The notes: a model not told the origin generated them from the letters alone. Positions 27,369 to 36,252 are shown, counted from the stretch's first letter. The stretch: DNA of 64,000 bases from Amycolatopsis acididurans (GCF_012328925.1 NZ_JAAXLS010000008.1:183602-247601), one strand, 5' to 3'. Translations and numbers: made by a program.

Positions 27369-27423
27369 TAGTCTACTGATCGACTATATGAAGGAGTATT
27401 GGAGATTGTCTAGTAGTAGACTA
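27369..27423. promoter_or_regulatory. Paired TA(C/G)TCTA elements in the sigma-factor / SnoaL divergent promoter
   Basis: TAGTCTA (27369-27375) and its reverse complement TAGACTA (27417-27423) face each other across 41 bases. A further related TCGACTATA lies between them (27380-27388). One copy lies just upstream of the sigma gene and the other upstream of the SnoaL-led operon, as expected for operators of a divergent pair. Confidence 0.6.
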
Positions 27424-27464
27424 TTCTGGCGAAGTACTGGGCGAAGAGGAAAGGGTGTTCGGGC

Positions 27465-27911
27465 GTGGAGGAATCGATTGAGCAGGTGGTCCGCAGGCTG
27501 GCCGCCATCGAGGAGATCAGGCAGCTGAAGGCACGCTACTTCCGTGCGGTGGACCTGAAGTTGTGGGGCATGTTCTCGGAGCTGTTCACCGCCGACCTCG
27601 AAATCGACTTCGCGGAGTCGACGAGCAAGCCGATGACACGTGAACAGTTCGTCGACTCCGCCAGGCGCCACTTCGACGGCGCGGTCTCTGTCCACCACGG
27701 ACACGTACCCGAGATCGAGATCCTGGACGAGACGCACGCTCGCGGTATCTGGCCGATGTTCGACATCGTCGAGACTCCGCAGGAGAGCAAGTACGAGTCG
27801 CACACCGGATACGGACACTACACCGAGGAGTACCGCAACGAAGACGGGCGATGGCGGATCTCGAGGACTCAGCTGAGCCGGATCAAGCGTGTCGTCCTCG
27901 AGTCGCAGTGA
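27465..27911 (+). CDS. SnoaL-like (NTF2-fold) protein
   Basis: This 148-residue protein of the SnoaL-like NTF2 fold starts at GTG 27465 after gaagaggaaaggg. It opens with an amphipathic helix (VVRRLAAIEEIRQLKARYF) and keeps the family pattern ...FSELFTADLEIDF... and a central VHHGHVPEIEI motif. It ends with GYGHYTEEYRNEDGRWRIS, the usual last strands. Two close paralogues lie at 47413-47844 and 48611-49063. NTF2-fold proteins of this kind are hydratases, isomerases, dehydratases or cyclases acting on small hydrophobic substrates; the reaction here is unknown. It leads an operon with the luciferase-like gene and the reductase. Confidence 0.82.
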   Translation: MEESIEQVVRRLAAIEEIRQLKARYFRAVDLKLWGMFSELFTADLEIDFAESTSKPMTREQFVDSARRHFDGAVSVHHGHVPEIEILDETHARGIWPMFDIVETPQESKYESHTGYGHYTEEYRNEDGRWRISRTQLSRIKRVVLESQ

Positions 27912-27921
27912 GGAGGCGGTC

Positions 27922-28824
27922 GTGAGCGCCATCGCGGTGGGCCTTGCCCTTCCCCAGCTCGGTCCGCACGTCGACGGCCCGCTCGTGAAGGACTTCGCGC
28001 GGGAAGCGGAGCGGATGGGCTTCGCGCACCTATGGGTGCAGGACCATTTCCTGTACGCGCTGTCGCAGAGCGGGGAGTACGGCGGGAGCGCCTCCGCCCA
28101 GCCCAAGGCGTACGAGTCGGTGTTCGGCCCCACCGAGCTGCTCGCGGCCGTCGCGGCGTGGACCGAAAGCATCGAGCTGGGCACCAGCATCCTCGTCGGC
28201 GGCAATCACTGGCCGGCGCCCTTGGCGCAGCGTCTGTCGACGATCGACCAGCTTAGTGGGGGGCGTTTGACGACGGTCGGCTTCGGCGCCGGGTGGTCGC
28301 ACGAGGAACACCAGGCGGTCGGTGTCGACCCTCGCACCCGCGGCCGGCGGATGGACGACTTCGTTCCGGCTCTGCTCGCCTGCTGGGGTGCCGACCCGGT
28401 ACGGCACGACGGGCCGTTCTTCACCATCGCGCCTTCGCTGATCCGGCCGAAGCCACTGCGCAGGCCGAAGCTGATGTCCGGGATGTGGTCGGCGAAGGGA
28501 CTGGTTCGCACCGCACGTGATTTCGACCTGTGGAACCCGGGCTCGATGCCGATACGGCAGGTGGTCGACACGCTGGGCGAGATCAACGAGATGCGGGAAC
28601 CCGGACGCGCGCCGGTCGGCGCGATCTATCGGGTGGCGCTGGAGTCGACGGCGGGCAAGCGGCTCACCGTCGACGAGGTCGCCGAGCGGACCCTCGAGGC
28701 CGCCGGGGCCGGCCTCGAGGGCGTGATCGTGGAGACGAACTTCTGCTCGGAGATCCAGTCCGGCGGCGACTGGATGGAGTTGCTCAAGCGCCTGGCGCCC
28801 GTCCTCGACGCGGCGAGGAGCTGA
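27922..28824 (+). CDS. Luciferase-like (LLM class) flavin/F420-dependent oxidoreductase
   Basis: This 300-residue TIM-barrel oxidoreductase of the bacterial luciferase/F420-dependent family starts at GTG 27922 with gaggagg upstream, 10 bases after the SnoaL gene. Recognisable family segments are ARE-AERMGFAHLWVQDHF (about residues 25-43), the central TSILVGGNHWPAPLAQRLSTIDQLSGGRL segment (given here as TSILVGG ... LSGGRL), and GFGAGWSHEEHQAVG. The family oxidises or reduces carbonyls, ketones or alkanes using FMNH2 or F420. Cofactor choice cannot be settled by eye. Confidence 0.82.
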   Translation: MSAIAVGLALPQLGPHVDGPLVKDFAREAERMGFAHLWVQDHFLYALSQSGEYGGSASAQPKAYESVFGPTELLAAVAAWTESIELGTSILVGGNHWPAPLAQRLSTIDQLSGGRLTTVGFGAGWSHEEHQAVGVDPRTRGRRMDDFVPALLACWGADPVRHDGPFFTIAPSLIRPKPLRRPKLMSGMWSAKGLVRTARDFDLWNPGSMPIRQVVDTLGEINEMREPGRAPVGAIYRVALESTAGKRLTVDEVAERTLEAAGAGLEGVIVETNFCSEIQSGGDWMELLKRLAPVLDAARS

Positions 28825-28829
28825 ACACG

Positions 28830-29780
28830 ATGGCTCGAAGGCAGTTCGACCTCGTGATCGACGAGGTGCGCCGGGAGGCCCGCGACGTCATCTCGCTCGT
28901 CCTGCGCGAGCCCGGTGGTGGCCGGCTGCCCCGCTGGGAACCCGGGGCACACATCGATGTCACGCTGCCGTCCGGATTGTCCCGCCAGTACTCGCTGTGC
29001 GGCGACGTGAACCGGGCCGAGGAGTATGTCGTCGCCGTGCTGAGGGAAGAGCACGGCCGGGGTGGTTCGCGGGAACTGCACGACATAGCCGCGACCGGGC
29101 AGAAGCTGACCGTCGGCGAGCCGAGGAACAACTTCCCCTTCGACCAGGCGGAGAAGTACCTGTTCCTCGCCGGAGGAATCGGCATCACCCCGATCCTGCC
29201 GATGATCGCCGCCGCGTGTGCGCGTGGCGCGTCGTGGAAGCTGCTCTACGGCGGACGCACGCTCTCGAGCATGGCGTTCCGCGAGCACCTGGCCGCCTAT
29301 CCGGCCGAACGACTCGAACTGTGTCCCGAGGACACGCATGGGCGGCCCGACTTCGCGGCCGCGTTGCGGGGTGCGGGCCCGGACACGCTGGTGTACGCCT
29401 GCGGGCCGGGCGGGATGCTCGATGCCGTGGCCGAGCAGTTCGCCACGCACGCGACCGGGGCGTCGCTTCGTGTGGAGCGGTTCGGCGCCGACGGGCCGGC
29501 CGACACGTCCGGAGCGGCGTTCGAGGTCGTGCTCGGGAGAACGGGCACGACCGTTCTGGTGCCGGAAGAACACAGCATCCTCGCCGCGGTGCGGGATGCC
29601 GTACCCGACGTCGCGTACTCCTGCGAGGAGGGGTACTGCGGCGAGTGCGAGACCCCGGTACTCGAGGGCACCCCGGACCATCGCGACAGCTACCTCACCG
29701 AGGACGAGCGCGAGGCGGGGGAGACGATGATGATCTGCGTCAGCCGGTGCCTCGGCGGGCGCCTCGTGCTGGATCTGTGA
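28830..29780 (+). CDS. VanB/phthalate-dioxygenase-reductase-type ferredoxin reductase
   Basis: This 316-residue electron-transfer protein feeds Rieske oxygenases (or P450s) with electrons from NAD(P)H. The flavin-binding motif RQYSL (residues 52-56) and the nucleotide motif GGIGITP (115-121) are present. A C-terminal plant-type [2Fe-2S] domain has cysteines at 265, 270, 273 and 303. This FMN/NAD/[2Fe-2S] order matches phthalate dioxygenase reductase and vanillate demethylase subunit B. I chose ATG 28830, 6 bases after the luciferase-like stop. The Rieske oxygenases at 34904 and 62656 are its likely partners, though they lie in other operons. Confidence 0.9.
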   Translation: MARRQFDLVIDEVRREARDVISLVLREPGGGRLPRWEPGAHIDVTLPSGLSRQYSLCGDVNRAEEYVVAVLREEHGRGGSRELHDIAATGQKLTVGEPRNNFPFDQAEKYLFLAGGIGITPILPMIAAACARGASWKLLYGGRTLSSMAFREHLAAYPAERLELCPEDTHGRPDFAAALRGAGPDTLVYACGPGGMLDAVAEQFATHATGASLRVERFGADGPADTSGAAFEVVLGRTGTTVLVPEEHSILAAVRDAVPDVAYSCEEGYCGECETPVLEGTPDHRDSYLTEDEREAGETMMICVSRCLGGRLVLDL

Positions 29781-29794
29781 CGCCCGACATAGGT

Positions 29795-29806
29795 ACCTAC
29801 GTAGGT
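29795..29806. promoter_or_regulatory. 12-bp perfect palindrome, possible operator
   Basis: ACCTACGTAGGT is self-complementary and overlaps a second 8-bp palindrome, AGGTACCT (29791-29798). It sits in the 94-base gap between the reductase and the 82-residue gene. No T-run follows, so it is more like a protein-binding site than a terminator. Confidence 0.4.
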
Positions 29807-29874
29807 GGTTTGGCCAATGGGCGGGCCGGTCGCGGTCCGGCAGGCTCGAGGACGTTGACAAGGAGGTCACACGC

Positions 29875-30123
29875 ATGAACAGCGCAGACCTGCTCGTGCT
29901 CGAGCAGATTGGGATCACGGAGTTGCTCGCACACTCGCACCAGTGGGCCGGGCTCGCCGAACCGGCGGCGCACCCGGACGGCACCGCGGAGGAGGAACTG
30001 TACGCGCTCGGCAGGCTGGAGCGGCTGGGCCTGGTCGCACGATCGGATCGTCCCGTCGCCGGCGGTGTTTCCCTCACCGCCGCCGGTGTGGAAGCGCTCG
30101 CGTATCTGGCGACGGCCGCCTGA
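29875..30123 (+). CDS. Small protein with winged-helix-like C-terminus
   Basis: This 82-residue protein has an excellent RBS (aaggagg) before ATG 29875. The C-terminal half, from EEELYALGRLERLGLVARSD to LTAAGVEAL, has the helix-hairpin look of a MarR/PadR-type winged helix, where the recognition helix is followed by the 'LT..G' wing end. It is too short for a complete MarR domain. It could be a small DNA-binding or protein-binding regulator. A palindrome lies 70 bases upstream. I cannot place it in a named family. Confidence 0.6.
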   Translation: MNSADLLVLEQIGITELLAHSHQWAGLAEPAAHPDGTAEEELYALGRLERLGLVARSDRPVAGGVSLTAAGVEALAYLATAA

Positions 30124-30129
30124 GGGGCC

Positions 30130-32412
30130 TCAGCCCGATTGCTCCTGCTCGCTGAACCACCGCGCGATCTGCGTGCGTGACCGGAAACCGAGCTTGGCGA
30201 GGATGTGCTCCACGTGCGCGTCGGCCGTGCGGTGGGAGATGACGAGCTTGGCCGCGATCTCCCGGTTGGTGAGGCCGTCGACGACGAGTGCCGCGATCTC
30301 TCGCTCGCGCCGGGTCAGCCCGGCGCGAGCGGAGGGCTTCTTCGGCTTGTGAGCAGGTTCGGCCGGGGCACCGATGGCCAGTGTCACGGCGTCGTCGAAG
30401 GACAGCTGCTGGCCCGCGGCGAAGGCCTCTTCGAACCCCAGGTCGCCCATGTCCTGCCGGAGGCGCGCCTCGATGGTCTGCCCGACCTGGCCGACGGCGG
30501 TTTCGGGAAGGCGCATCTGGCTGTACTTCCACACCGACTTAGCCGCCCCGAGCAGAGTCGCCGCCCGCTCGGAGTCGGTCTCGGCCGCCGACCACGCCAG
30601 GCCTTCGACGCACACCGCGACCATTCCCGGATGGTCGAACATCTGGTAGAGCCGCAGCGCCTCGCGCATGAGAGAGGTCGCGGATGCCACATCGCCCTTG
30701 CGCCACCGGACGGCACCGAGCGGGTACAACGCCACCGCCTTCAGCAGGTGCGCCTTGTGCGACTCGGTATAGGACACGAAGCGGGCCGCTATCGTCTCGG
30801 CCTGCTCGTGATCGAGCACGAAGGCGTACAACGCCGCCAGTGCCATCGACTCGGCGACGATGCCCGGATTCTCCCGGTCGGATGCCGATTCGACGGCCTT
30901 CTCCGACCGGTCGAAGGCCAACCTGACGTCACCGTCGGCGAATGCCTCGAGTGCGGATGCGAAGAGCACGAGGGTGCCGAATTCGTCGTACCCGTGGCGG
31001 GCCGTCAACTCCACGTGTTCCCGGAGCAGGGCCCGCGCGCGCTCGGTTTCCTCCAGAAGGAAACCGAGGACGGCCGCCGAGACCAGGCCCGCCGCGCGGG
31101 GCCGTCCTGGCGCCGCGACCCGTTCCAGAGCCGCGCACAACCAGCGATATCCCTCGAGGATGGCTCCCGTCTGCTGCCAGAACGGCCGCAGCGTCGCCGC
31201 CATCTCGACCGCGATCTCGGGGTCGCGCGCGTCGGACAGACTGAAATCGAGTGCCTGCCGCAGGTTCGCGCGCTCCGTGGTGGTCGTGGCGAACCATTCG
31301 ACGTCACCGCAACTGCAGTAGGCCTCCAGCCCGCACCGGGCGAGCTGCAGGAAGTAGTCGCGGTGGCGCCTGCGCACCTCGTCGGCGTCGGGCGCGATCG
31401 TGAGTTTCTGGGCGGCGTACTGACGTACCGGCTCGAGCATCCGGTATCGGGTCCGGCCGCCATCGGCACCGTCGACTCGCGCGACGATCGACTTGTCGAT
31501 CAGCCCCATCAGTGCGCGCAGCACGGTGACGTCTTCGTCGAGGGTGGTGCACACCGCTTCGGCGGACTGCGCGGTGAAACCTCCGGAGAAGGCCGACAGC
31601 TGTTCCCAGGTGCGTCGTTCCTGTGGCGAGCACAGGCGATAGCTCCATTCGATCGCGGCGTCGAGGGTGCGGTGGCGGGCAGGGCGTGTCCGCTCGCTCG
31701 CCGTGAGCAGGTCGGGGTCGGAAAGCCGGTCGAGGATCTCGGCGGGAGAGAACGAGCGGACGTTGGCCGCGGCGAGCTCGACAGCGAGTGGGAGGCCGTC
31801 GACCTGACGGCAGATGGCGGCCACGATCTCGCGATTGTCCGCGCTCAGCCGGAAGCTCGGCGCGGCGGAAGCGGCCCGTTCTTCGAACAGCTGCATCGCT
31901 TCGCTGGGCTGGTTGTCGCGGCGGTCCTGGGCCAGCGACGGCACGGGGAAGACCTGCTCACCCTCGACGCCGAGCACGTGCCTGCTCGTGGCGAGGATCT
32001 TCAGCGTCGGGGCCGCGCGCAGGAGCTCGCCGATCAGTATCGCGCCCGGCTCGGCCAGATGCTCGCAGTTGTCGAGGACGAGCAGGCAGCGCTGGCCTCG
32101 CAGGTGGCTGATCAGGGTGCCGACCGGATCACTCGATTCGTCTCGGATGCCCAGTACCGCGCTGATGGCCTGGGGAAGCAGCGCCCCCTGGCGAAGATCG
32201 GCGAGTTCGACCAGCCAGGCGCCGTCCGGGAAGGTGCGGTGGGTCTCGTGAGTGAGCCGCAGGGCCAGGCGCGTCTTCCCGGTGCCGCCCATGCCGGTCA
32301 GGGTGAGCAGCCGCGAGGTCGTGAGCAGGTTCTTCGCGCGCAGCAGGTCATCACGCCTGCCGATGAAGCTCGTCAGCTCGGCTGGGAGGTTCTTCACTGA
32401 ACGCGCACCCAT
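30130..32412 (-). CDS. Large transcriptional regulator with NB-ARC ATPase and C-terminal LuxR domain
   Basis: This 760-residue regulator has an N-terminal AAA/NB-ARC ATPase with P-loop GMGGTGKT (residues 40-47) and Walker B LLVLDNCEH (about 110-118). A winged-helix-like region and a long helical TPR-like sensor region (about 340-660) follow. A C-terminal LuxR helix-turn-helix (about 695-755) starts LTRREREIAALVVDGLTNRE. Such proteins are ATP-dependent activators whose sensor region binds a small molecule or partner. It may start at ATG 32412 or at the GTG for residue 6. It is divergent from the PEP-mobile-domain gene at 32641 and may control it; the shared gap holds the recurring element. Confidence 0.88.
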   Translation of the reverse strand: MGARSVKNLPAELTSFIGRRDDLLRAKNLLTTSRLLTLTGMGGTGKTRLALRLTHETHRTFPDGAWLVELADLRQGALLPQAISAVLGIRDESSDPVGTLISHLRGQRCLLVLDNCEHLAEPGAILIGELLRAAPTLKILATSRHVLGVEGEQVFPVPSLAQDRRDNQPSEAMQLFEERAASAAPSFRLSADNREIVAAICRQVDGLPLAVELAAANVRSFSPAEILDRLSDPDLLTASERTRPARHRTLDAAIEWSYRLCSPQERRTWEQLSAFSGGFTAQSAEAVCTTLDEDVTVLRALMGLIDKSIVARVDGADGGRTRYRMLEPVRQYAAQKLTIAPDADEVRRRHRDYFLQLARCGLEAYCSCGDVEWFATTTTERANLRQALDFSLSDARDPEIAVEMAATLRPFWQQTGAILEGYRWLCAALERVAAPGRPRAAGLVSAAVLGFLLEETERARALLREHVELTARHGYDEFGTLVLFASALEAFADGDVRLAFDRSEKAVESASDRENPGIVAESMALAALYAFVLDHEQAETIAARFVSYTESHKAHLLKAVALYPLGAVRWRKGDVASATSLMREALRLYQMFDHPGMVAVCVEGLAWSAAETDSERAATLLGAAKSVWKYSQMRLPETAVGQVGQTIEARLRQDMGDLGFEEAFAAGQQLSFDDAVTLAIGAPAEPAHKPKKPSARAGLTRREREIAALVVDGLTNREIAAKLVISHRTADAHVEHILAKLGFRSRTQIARWFSEQEQSG

Positions 32413-32640
32413 GGAACAACGATCTCACCTGGCCGTGTCCGCTGCCAACGGGCTCGGCGGATTTCGTGTTGAACCATGTCCAATCGGTCCCTCACCGTGA
32501 CCGTGCTTGCGCGCCGTGTAGTCGACTGTGCACTGTGGTGGACGAACACTCGAAAGAATACTCGCGTAACCGACTAATTGTTACTAGAGTATTTGCCCAG
32601 GCGTCTCGCCGATGAGATCGTCATTCGAGAGGAAGCACGT
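32413..32640. promoter_or_regulatory. Divergent promoter region with AATACTC/TAGAGTA elements
   Basis: This 228-base gap has no gene. Near the + strand gene it carries AATACTC (32557-32563), ACTAATTG (32573-32580) and TAGAGTA (32585-32591, within CTAGAGTATT). The arrangement ACTAATT-N5-TAGAGTAT is repeated almost exactly at 50141-50160 upstream of an SDR gene. Confidence 0.6.
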
Positions 32641-34281
32641 ATGGCCGAGTTGTTCGATCCCGTTCGGGGAACCAGTGAGCCGGGACGTCTTTGGTCGATC
32701 ACCAATGTCTCCGAAGCCACTCCCGACATCTTGTCCCCGCTGTGCTGGAGCGTGTGGGGGCGAGGTCTCGAAGAGGGCGTCCTGTGGTCGATGTATTCGT
32801 TCGGCGTCGTGGCGCGCAGGGAGATCGTCATGTCCGACGATCCCAACGATCTCAAGACCGCCGCGATCTACGGTCGGCAGGCGTTCAATGTGGACGCTGT
32901 CCGGCGCATGGTCGCGCCGATGCCCGGCGTCGATCCCAACGACCTCGAACGTGACATCATGGGCGCGACCCGCGAGGGCGTCCCGAAGGAACCGGCGAGG
33001 CCGTGGCGGATCCCGATCATCCTGGTGAAGATGCCGCGGGCCATGCTCCGGACCGGCAGTGAGCTGCGCGCGGTGTACGAGGACGTGCGTCAGTGGTGGC
33101 ATCGCGACGTCTTCGAGGCGAGTCGTACCGGCAGGCACACCATCGCCCGCCCGATCGACCGGTTGCACGAGGCGCGGGACAGGTTCCAGCGCATCTTCGG
33201 TATCCACTGCAAGGTCCGGCTTCAGCTGCAGGCGGTACAGAGTGCGCTGCACGACGCGGCGGCGAAGGCCGGGGACACCTCGCTGGCGACGCGGGCGTTT
33301 TCCGGGCAGGGCAACGTCCGCGAGGTCGGCATGGCCGAGGACCTGTGGCGGCTCGCGCAGGGTGAGCTGACCGAAGAGGCGTTCCTGGCCGAGTACGGCT
33401 TCCACGGTCCCAACGAGGGCAACGTCTACACCCGTTCCTGGCGCGAGGAACCGGCGCCGCTGCGCTCGATGGCCCGCTCGATGGCCGCCCGGCAGAACTA
33501 CGTCTCGCCGCGGGCCCGCGAGGAGGAGGCCGTCCGCGCCGGCGCACAGGCCCAGGCGGAGCTGTTGAAGGCCACCTCCGCGCTCGGGCGGCCGGCCCTC
33601 AAGTTCGTCCTGGCCAGGGCGAGGAACATCGTGCGCAACAACGAGATCGGCAAAGCCGGCTACCTGATGACGCTGGACGGCTGCCGGGCGGCGGCCCGCG
33701 ACCTCGGCAGGGAAGAGGTCGCCGGCGGCAGGTTGGCCGAAGTCGACGATGTCTTCTTCTTGACCTTGGAGGAGCTCGACCGGTTGGTGGAGGGCCGGCT
33801 TCCGGATGCGAGCGAGTTGATCGCCTACCGGCGTGGCACCCGCGAAGAGTACAAGCGCATGAAGCTGCCCAGCTCGTTCGAGGGCATGCCCGAGGTGACG
33901 ACGGCGGAGCGGGCACCGTCCGCGGGACCGGGCGACGAGGGCGACCAGATCACCGGTGCGGCCGCCGGGGGCGGGCAGGTGAAGGGCCGTGCGCGTGTGG
34001 TCCTGGACCCGAACGACGACGTCGAGCTCGAACCGGGTGACATCCTGGTGTGCCGGTTCACCGATCCCAGCTGGGCGCCGCTTTTCACGCTCGCGGAGGC
34101 GCTCGTCATCGATCTCGGCGGCGCGGCGAGCCACGGTGCGCTGGTGGCGCGGGAAATGGGCATTCCGTACGTGATCGGAACCGGGGACGGCACCGCGCGT
34201 ATTCACGACGGTGACCAGATCCTGGTCGACGGGCAGCACAACGTCGTCCGCGTGATCGAGCGGGCCAACCGCGGCGGGTGA
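32641..34281 (+). CDS. PEP-utilising-enzyme mobile-domain protein without ATP-grasp domain
   Basis: This 546-residue protein has a C-terminal phosphohistidine ('mobile') domain of PEP synthase/pyruvate phosphate dikinase type. The catalytic His498 lies in GGAASHGALVAREMGIP, followed by a GTGDGTARIHDGDQILVDG strand region. The N-terminal part opens with an ITNVSEATPDILSPLCWS segment that resembles the substrate-binding middle domain of rifampin phosphotransferases. The ATP-grasp domain that those enzymes carry first is absent. I chose ATG 32641 (gagagga RBS). The closest logic is a phosphoryl-transfer component that needs a separate ATP-binding partner, as in phenylphosphate synthase; no such partner lies in the window. 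A related gene is at 42351-44087. Confidence 0.8.
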   Translation: MAELFDPVRGTSEPGRLWSITNVSEATPDILSPLCWSVWGRGLEEGVLWSMYSFGVVARREIVMSDDPNDLKTAAIYGRQAFNVDAVRRMVAPMPGVDPNDLERDIMGATREGVPKEPARPWRIPIILVKMPRAMLRTGSELRAVYEDVRQWWHRDVFEASRTGRHTIARPIDRLHEARDRFQRIFGIHCKVRLQLQAVQSALHDAAAKAGDTSLATRAFSGQGNVREVGMAEDLWRLAQGELTEEAFLAEYGFHGPNEGNVYTRSWREEPAPLRSMARSMAARQNYVSPRAREEEAVRAGAQAQAELLKATSALGRPALKFVLARARNIVRNNEIGKAGYLMTLDGCRAAARDLGREEVAGGRLAEVDDVFFLTLEELDRLVEGRLPDASELIAYRRGTREEYKRMKLPSSFEGMPEVTTAERAPSAGPGDEGDQITGAAAGGGQVKGRARVVLDPNDDVELEPGDILVCRFTDPSWAPLFTLAEALVIDLGGAASHGALVAREMGIPYVIGTGDGTARIHDGDQILVDGQHNVVRVIERANRGG

Positions 34282-34291
34282 ACGTGGCCGG

Positions 34292-34336
34292 TACGACGAA
34301 GAGGGCCCGTGCGCCGCACGGGCCCTCTTCGTCGTA
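34292..34336. terminator. Perfect 22-bp inverted repeat, bidirectional terminator
   Basis: Bases 34292-34313 and 34315-34336 are exact reverse complements with a single base between them. The result is a very stable hairpin between the converging PEP-mobile-domain gene (+) and the epoxide-hydrolase-like gene (-). There is no T-run, as is common in high-G+C actinobacteria. Confidence 0.8.
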
Positions 34337-34342
34337 GGTGTC

Positions 34343-34783
34343 TCAGTAGTCCCCTCGGGCGTGGCGCGGAAAGCGTTCCTTGATGGGCGAGTCCGCGTTG
34401 TAGTCGGCGTAGCGGGCGATCTTGCCGTCACGCACCTCGAACGTACCCATGATCGGGATCTCGATCGCCACCGAACCGTCCGCGAGGTGGACCCTGTCCG
34501 TGCGTTCGGTCAGCACGATGTCGCCGCGAGATGCCAGGTTGTGCAGCTCCGCCGTGCAGTACTCCATGTCGAGCGTGTCGTGCAGCGCGGTGAGGAACTC
34601 CTTGGCCGCCTCCTTGCCCTTGGTCGGCGGCGACCCCGTGTTCTCCCAGGAGACATCGTCGGTCATCCACTTGTCGTAGCACTCGCGCATGTGTGGCCAT
34701 GCCCCCGGACCCCATCCGTCCAGGAAGTTCACCACGACCTGTTCGGCCTCGTTCCGGGGCTGCGCGCTGTCGCTGATCTTCAC
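34343..34783 (-). CDS. Limonene-1,2-epoxide-hydrolase-like protein
   Basis: This 146-residue protein of the SnoaL/NTF2 fold matches limonene-1,2-epoxide hydrolase best. The R-x-D pair (Arg94, Asp96 in LTERTDRV) and Asp127 (in GKIARYADY) have the same mutual spacing as the Asp-Arg-Asp triad of that enzyme. The surrounding strand GTFEVRDGKI also fits. It would add water to an epoxide, for example one made by a P450. Its start is divergent from the Rieske gene, and the gap has TAGTCTA (34836-34842). Substrate unknown; a SnoaL-like isomerase is the alternative. Confidence 0.75.
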   Translation of the reverse strand: MKISDSAQPRNEAEQVVVNFLDGWGPGAWPHMRECYDKWMTDDVSWENTGSPPTKGKEAAKEFLTALHDTLDMEYCTAELHNLASRGDIVLTERTDRVHLADGSVAIEIPIMGTFEVRDGKIARYADYNADSPIKERFPRHARGDY

Positions 34784-34835
34784 GCGGTCTCCTTGATCGT
34801 TCGGCGAGGTACCAGGTACTTGCTCGCGTCACAAA

Positions 34836-34842
34836 TAGTCTA
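34836..34842. promoter_or_regulatory. TAGTCTA element, epoxide-hydrolase / Rieske divergent promoter
   Basis: An exact copy of the recurring 7-mer lies within AATAGTCTAC, followed by ATCTAGTAAAT (34846-34856). It lies 53 bases from the epoxide-hydrolase-like start and 62 bases from the Rieske start. Confidence 0.55.
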
Positions 34843-34903
34843 CCAATCTAGTAAATGCGAAGGTAGGCTGAAGCCGACCGAAGCGAGGGAGGCGAGGACC
34901 ACC

Positions 34904-36250
34904 GTGGGCGAGAGGATCGAGGTAGGAGATCGGCTGATCTCTTACCAGGACGTGCTGAACCTGGACACCCGTGAGGTGCCCAAGCACATCCGTCAGGAGT
35001 CCAGGGGTGACTTCGACTTCGACGAGGCGCCGATCGACATCTACGTGTCGAGGACCTGGCACGAGAAGGAAAAGGCGAAGCTCTGGAGGAAGGTCTGGCA
35101 GCTCGCCTGTCGCGAGGAGCACATTCCCGAGGTCGGCGACCACTATGTCTACGAGATCGCCGGACTGTCCTACCTCATCGTGCGATCCGGCCCCGACGAG
35201 ATCCGCGCGTTTCCCAACGCCTGCCTGCACCGGGGCCGGCAGTTGAAGGACTTCGCCGGCCGGTGCTCGGAGATCCGGTGCCCGTTCCACGCGATGACCT
35301 GGGAGCTCAACGGTGATCTGAAGCGGATTCCGGCTCCGTGGGAGTTCGCGCACGTCGACCCGGAAGAGTTCAAGCTGCCCCAGGTTCGGGTCGGGACCTG
35401 GGCGGGTTTCGTGTTCATCAACCCCGATCCCGGCGCCGAGCCGCTGACGTCGTTCCTCGGCGCGCTGCCGGAGCATTTCGCCAAGTGGGACATGAAGAAC
35501 CGCTATGTCGAGGCGCACGTGTCGAAGCTGCTCCGGTGCAACTGGAAGGTCGCGCAAGAGGCGTTCATGGAGTGCTGGCACGCCGCGGCGACGCATCCGC
35601 AGACCGTGCCGTACGCGGCGTTCGGTGTCTGCCAGGTCGACTGCTACGAGACGTTCGCGCGTTTCATCACTCCCTCGGAGGTCGTCGGGCCGATGATGCC
35701 GGGGGACCCGGACACCGAGGACTTGCTGCGAGCGACACTGGACGTCCGTGAGGGTGAACAGCTGCCGGTCGAACCCGAGCCGGGGGAGACGGCGCGCTCG
35801 TTCGTCGTCCGCACCAGCAGGGAGAAATGGCGCGGCTTCATCGGTGACAGGGTCGAGGAGTGGGCGGACTGCGAACTCGTCGACAACTTCACCTACACCG
35901 TCTTCCCGAACTTCATGCCGTGGGGCGGGGTGCACAAGATCTGTTACCGGTTCCGGCCGAACGGCGACGACCACCGGACCTGCGTGATGGACGTGTTCTA
36001 CGTGTCCCCGTTCACCGGTGAGCGTCCGGCACCGGCCGAGGAGGTCAGGCTCGGCTTCGACGACCCGTTCAGCAGTGTCGCGGGGCTCGGCATCGTGGGG
36101 AACATCCTGGACCAGGACTGTTTCAACATGGAGAAGGTGCAGTTCGGACTGGAAACCGCGACGAAGCAGACCGTGACGTTCGCGTCCTACCAGGAGGACA
36201 ACATCAAGTGGATGCAGCGGCTGCTGCGCCGCTACGTGGAGGGTGAGTGA
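34904..36250 (+). CDS. Rieske non-heme iron oxygenase, alpha subunit
   Basis: This 448-residue aromatic-ring-hydroxylating-type oxygenase has a Rieske [2Fe-2S] site with Cys107/His109 (CLHRG) and Cys126/His129 (CPFH). The mononuclear iron site is ECWHAAATH (two His separated by four residues) plus a late aspartate in ILDQDCFNME. It starts at GTG 34904 after gagga. Rieske enzymes of this kind hydroxylate, dihydroxylate or demethylate aromatic or steroid-like substrates and take electrons from a VanB-type reductase, such as the one at 28830. A 70-residue protein and an AveC-like membrane protein follow in the same operon. Confidence 0.9.
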   Translation: MGERIEVGDRLISYQDVLNLDTREVPKHIRQESRGDFDFDEAPIDIYVSRTWHEKEKAKLWRKVWQLACREEHIPEVGDHYVYEIAGLSYLIVRSGPDEIRAFPNACLHRGRQLKDFAGRCSEIRCPFHAMTWELNGDLKRIPAPWEFAHVDPEEFKLPQVRVGTWAGFVFINPDPGAEPLTSFLGALPEHFAKWDMKNRYVEAHVSKLLRCNWKVAQEAFMECWHAAATHPQTVPYAAFGVCQVDCYETFARFITPSEVVGPMMPGDPDTEDLLRATLDVREGEQLPVEPEPGETARSFVVRTSREKWRGFIGDRVEEWADCELVDNFTYTVFPNFMPWGGVHKICYRFRPNGDDHRTCVMDVFYVSPFTGERPAPAEEVRLGFDDPFSSVAGLGIVGNILDQDCFNMEKVQFGLETATKQTVTFASYQEDNIKWMQRLLRRYVEGE

Positions 36251-36252
36251 GC

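Noticed and set aside
27369..27423. Reading the recurring 7-mer as a sigma-factor promoter element
   Set aside because: It occurs in both orientations at variable distance from starts and sometimes in pairs, which fits an operator better than a -10 or -35 box.
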